A stretch of DNA of 13,419 nt from assembly GCA_030605915.1 (NCBI GenBank), contig JAUWHM010000166.1, positions 1 to 13,419 of the forward strand, read 5' to 3'. The notes under the pieces were generated by a model. It did not search any database. It saw only the letters and a list, made by a program, of their open reading frames with translations, and was not told the origin of the DNA. This DNA comes from Nitrospirota bacterium. Lineage in GTDB: Bacteria; NPL-UPA2; JAGMAN01. The translations under genes and the position numbers were made by a program. How positions within the stretch are numbered: position 1 is the first letter of the stretch; every line of letters begins with the position of its first letter. Positions 11,898 through 13,419 of this stretch are shown one piece after another.

Positions 11898-13419
11898 ATG
11901 AGGAAAATGATTATTTTAGCAGTATTGGTATTAGGACTAATGACAACAACAGCCACAGCCCAGGTGCCACCCTTAATCAACTACCAGGGAAAGTTGACTG
12001 ATACAAATGGTGTTCCCTTGAATAATGTCCCGGCTGACCCTGCCGATGGACAGCTTGACATTACCTTCTCCATATATGATGTATCTACAGATGGCATTCC
12101 CATCTGGCAGGAGACACATACCGATGTGGCTGTTAACAATGGACTATTCAGCGTTCTTCTGGGAAGTGTAGTAGCAATTGACCCCGCCACTGTCTTTCCT
12201 GGGGATACCAGATACCTGGAGATAGAGGTAAATGATGGAGTAAATATCCAGACACTTACCCCGAGGAAAGAAATCGTCTCCGTCGCCTATGCTATCAGGG
12301 CAGGTGATGCTGATACAGTGGATGGGAAGCATGCAGATGAGTTAGGTGGCATAACAAGCGAATCAGACCCAGTCTACACAGCCGCTCCAGCATCGGGCAT
12401 AACAGCCACACACATCACTAACTGGGACACAGCACATGGATGGGGAAACCATTCTACACAGAATTATCTTGATTTAGATACATACCCAAATACCGACACT
12501 GATTCTACAGATGATTTCAGCGGTAGTTACAGTGACTTAAGCAATAAGCCGAGTATCGCTTACAGCTCAGCAATTGCCGCAGATGATTTCACACAAACCG
12601 AGGTGAATAATTTAAGGGCAGCGAAACTAGACAATGGCACCACACCCTGGACAAATGCCAACAACATTACATCAGGCACGCTATCAACAGCCCGCTATAA
12701 TGCATTGACTGATTTAGGAGGGGGGTCAGGAAGTGCATTCTTAAGGAAGGATGGAACTTGGGCAACACCTACAGATACCCATTTAACTGAGACACAAGTA
12801 GAGGGTTATATTGCCAATGATGTGAGCACCAATTATGTACCCAGAGATAATGGCACAAAACTGGTAACAGGGACGATTTACGATAACGGCACCAACGTCG
12901 GCATCGGGATACCGCCGACTCCGGGGACGAAATTAGATGTTCAGGGCGCGGCCCAATTTGGCACTGGCAATGTCAACCTAATTACCTCCAGCGGTAAAAT
13001 AGCTGGTGTTTCTTCCACCTATTTTGCCTCTTTAGACGGTTCAGACTTAACCGATCTCAACGCCTCCGAACTCTCTTCTGGCACAGTACCCAATTCCCGA
13101 TTAGATCCTGAGTTACAGGATTTAGCCGATGGAACATTAAGTGCCTCTAAAGTACAGCACGGTACTTATTTCATCAGTTCCGCTGGCGAGAATGGACAGG
13201 TTTGGAAATCTGATGGCTCAGGAGCAGGCAGCTGGAGCATAGACAATGATACTGATACCAACAATTATGTAAACGGAACAAGCTTTAATACGGGCAATGG
13301 AGTTTTGACACTCACTCGTAGTGGGCTTGCTAATCTAACACAAGACCTTGATGGAAGGTATCTAACCAGTTATGCAGAAACTGACCCTCAGGTAGGAAGC
13401 AATGCCACTAATTACGTAC
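11898..13419 (+). CDS. Secreted tail-fibre-like repetitive protein (3' end beyond window)
   Basis: The frame is open from ATG 11898, with GGAGG upstream, to the window edge: 507 codons and no stop. A signal peptide (MRKMIILAVLVLGLMTTTAT, likely cut after A21) precedes a domain at about 22-140: VPPLINYQGKLTDTNGVPL, IWQETH, GLFSVLLGS, LTPRKEIVSVAYAIRAGDAD. This domain is found at the N-terminus of many bacterial tail-fibre-like exoproteins. The rest is rich in Asp, Thr, Asn, Gly and Ser. It shows fibre-type motifs: DTVDGKHADELGG, WDTAHGWGNHS, GTKLDVQGAAQFG, FNTGNGVLTLTRSG and DLDGRYLTSYAETDPQVG. Such proteins often end in an intramolecular chaperone (peptidase S74-like) domain, which would lie beyond the window. 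It is probably an extracellular fibre or adhesin co-transcribed with the Ig-like protein upstream. No phage structural genes are near. Confidence 0.85.
   Translation, partial: MRKMIILAVLVLGLMTTTATAQVPPLINYQGKLTDTNGVPLNNVPADPADGQLDITFSIYDVSTDGIPIWQETHTDVAVNNGLFSVLLGSVVAIDPATVFPGDTRYLEIEVNDGVNIQTLTPRKEIVSVAYAIRAGDADTVDGKHADELGGITSESDPVYTAAPASGITATHITNWDTAHGWGNHSTQNYLDLDTYPNTDTDSTDDFSGSYSDLSNKPSIAYSSAIAADDFTQTEVNNLRAAKLDNGTTPWTNANNITSGTLSTARYNALTDLGGGSGSAFLRKDGTWATPTDTHLTETQVEGYIANDVSTNYVPRDNGTKLVTGTIYDNGTNVGIGIPPTPGTKLDVQGAAQFGTGNVNLITSSGKIAGVSSTYFASLDGSDLTDLNASELSSGTVPNSRLDPELQDLADGTLSASKVQHGTYFISSAGENGQVWKSDGSGAGSWSIDNDTDTNNYVNGTSFNTGNGVLTLTRSGLANLTQDLDGRYLTSYAETDPQVGSNATNYV

Overview
The window looks like chromosomal DNA from an anaerobic bacterium. 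It encodes a tungsten-type aldehyde:ferredoxin oxidoreductase, an oxygen-sensitive iron alcohol dehydrogenase and a CoA-acylating aldehyde dehydrogenase. It also carries a TIGR03960-like radical SAM protein and long secreted Ig-like and tail-fibre-like proteins of a style common in uncultivated candidate phyla. Clear Shine-Dalgarno sites and TTGACA/TATAAT-type promoters indicate Bacteria. I cannot name a phylum from this sequence alone.

Layout. (1) Positions 1-4518, minus strand: an apparent three-gene operon transcribed right to left, in the order MMSDH-like aldehyde dehydrogenase, iron alcohol dehydrogenase, AOR. Together these could interconvert alcohol, aldehyde, acyl-CoA and carboxylate, using NAD(H) and ferredoxin. 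The AOR gene has a single-base frameshift in an A6G3 run and then leaves the window. (2) 4519-4808: AT-rich divergent intergenic region with a promoter on each strand and a perfect 8-bp inverted repeat. (3) 4836-6196, plus strand: a short group-2-like sigma-70 factor overlapping apt by 4 nt. (4) 6197-8215: an intergenic region with a strong promoter, then a B12-binding-like/radical SAM protein. Its natural C-terminus appears to be replaced by translation of a short-repeat, hairpin-rich DNA segment.

(5) 8216-9930: a scarred accessory segment. It holds an internally deleted tyrosine recombinase, a promoter and a two-gene RelE/YafQ-like toxin-antitoxin module. After these come a coupled pair of small ORFs (the first a probable gene remnant), a small hairpin-forming repeat, and a 77-bp, 93.5% identical copy of the 5' end of the radical SAM gene. 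This looks like the residue of mobile-element activity and recombination. (6) 9931-13419: two consecutive secreted proteins with signal peptides. The first has FlgD-like/Ig-like modules; the second is a tail-fibre-like repetitive protein cut by the window edge. They are probably co-transcribed surface or appendage components.

No rRNA, tRNA, CRISPR array or intact insertion sequence was seen. The most noteworthy signals are the radical SAM 5' duplication with 3' rewriting, and the recombinase with an exact-looking domain-skipping deletion beside the toxin-antitoxin pair.
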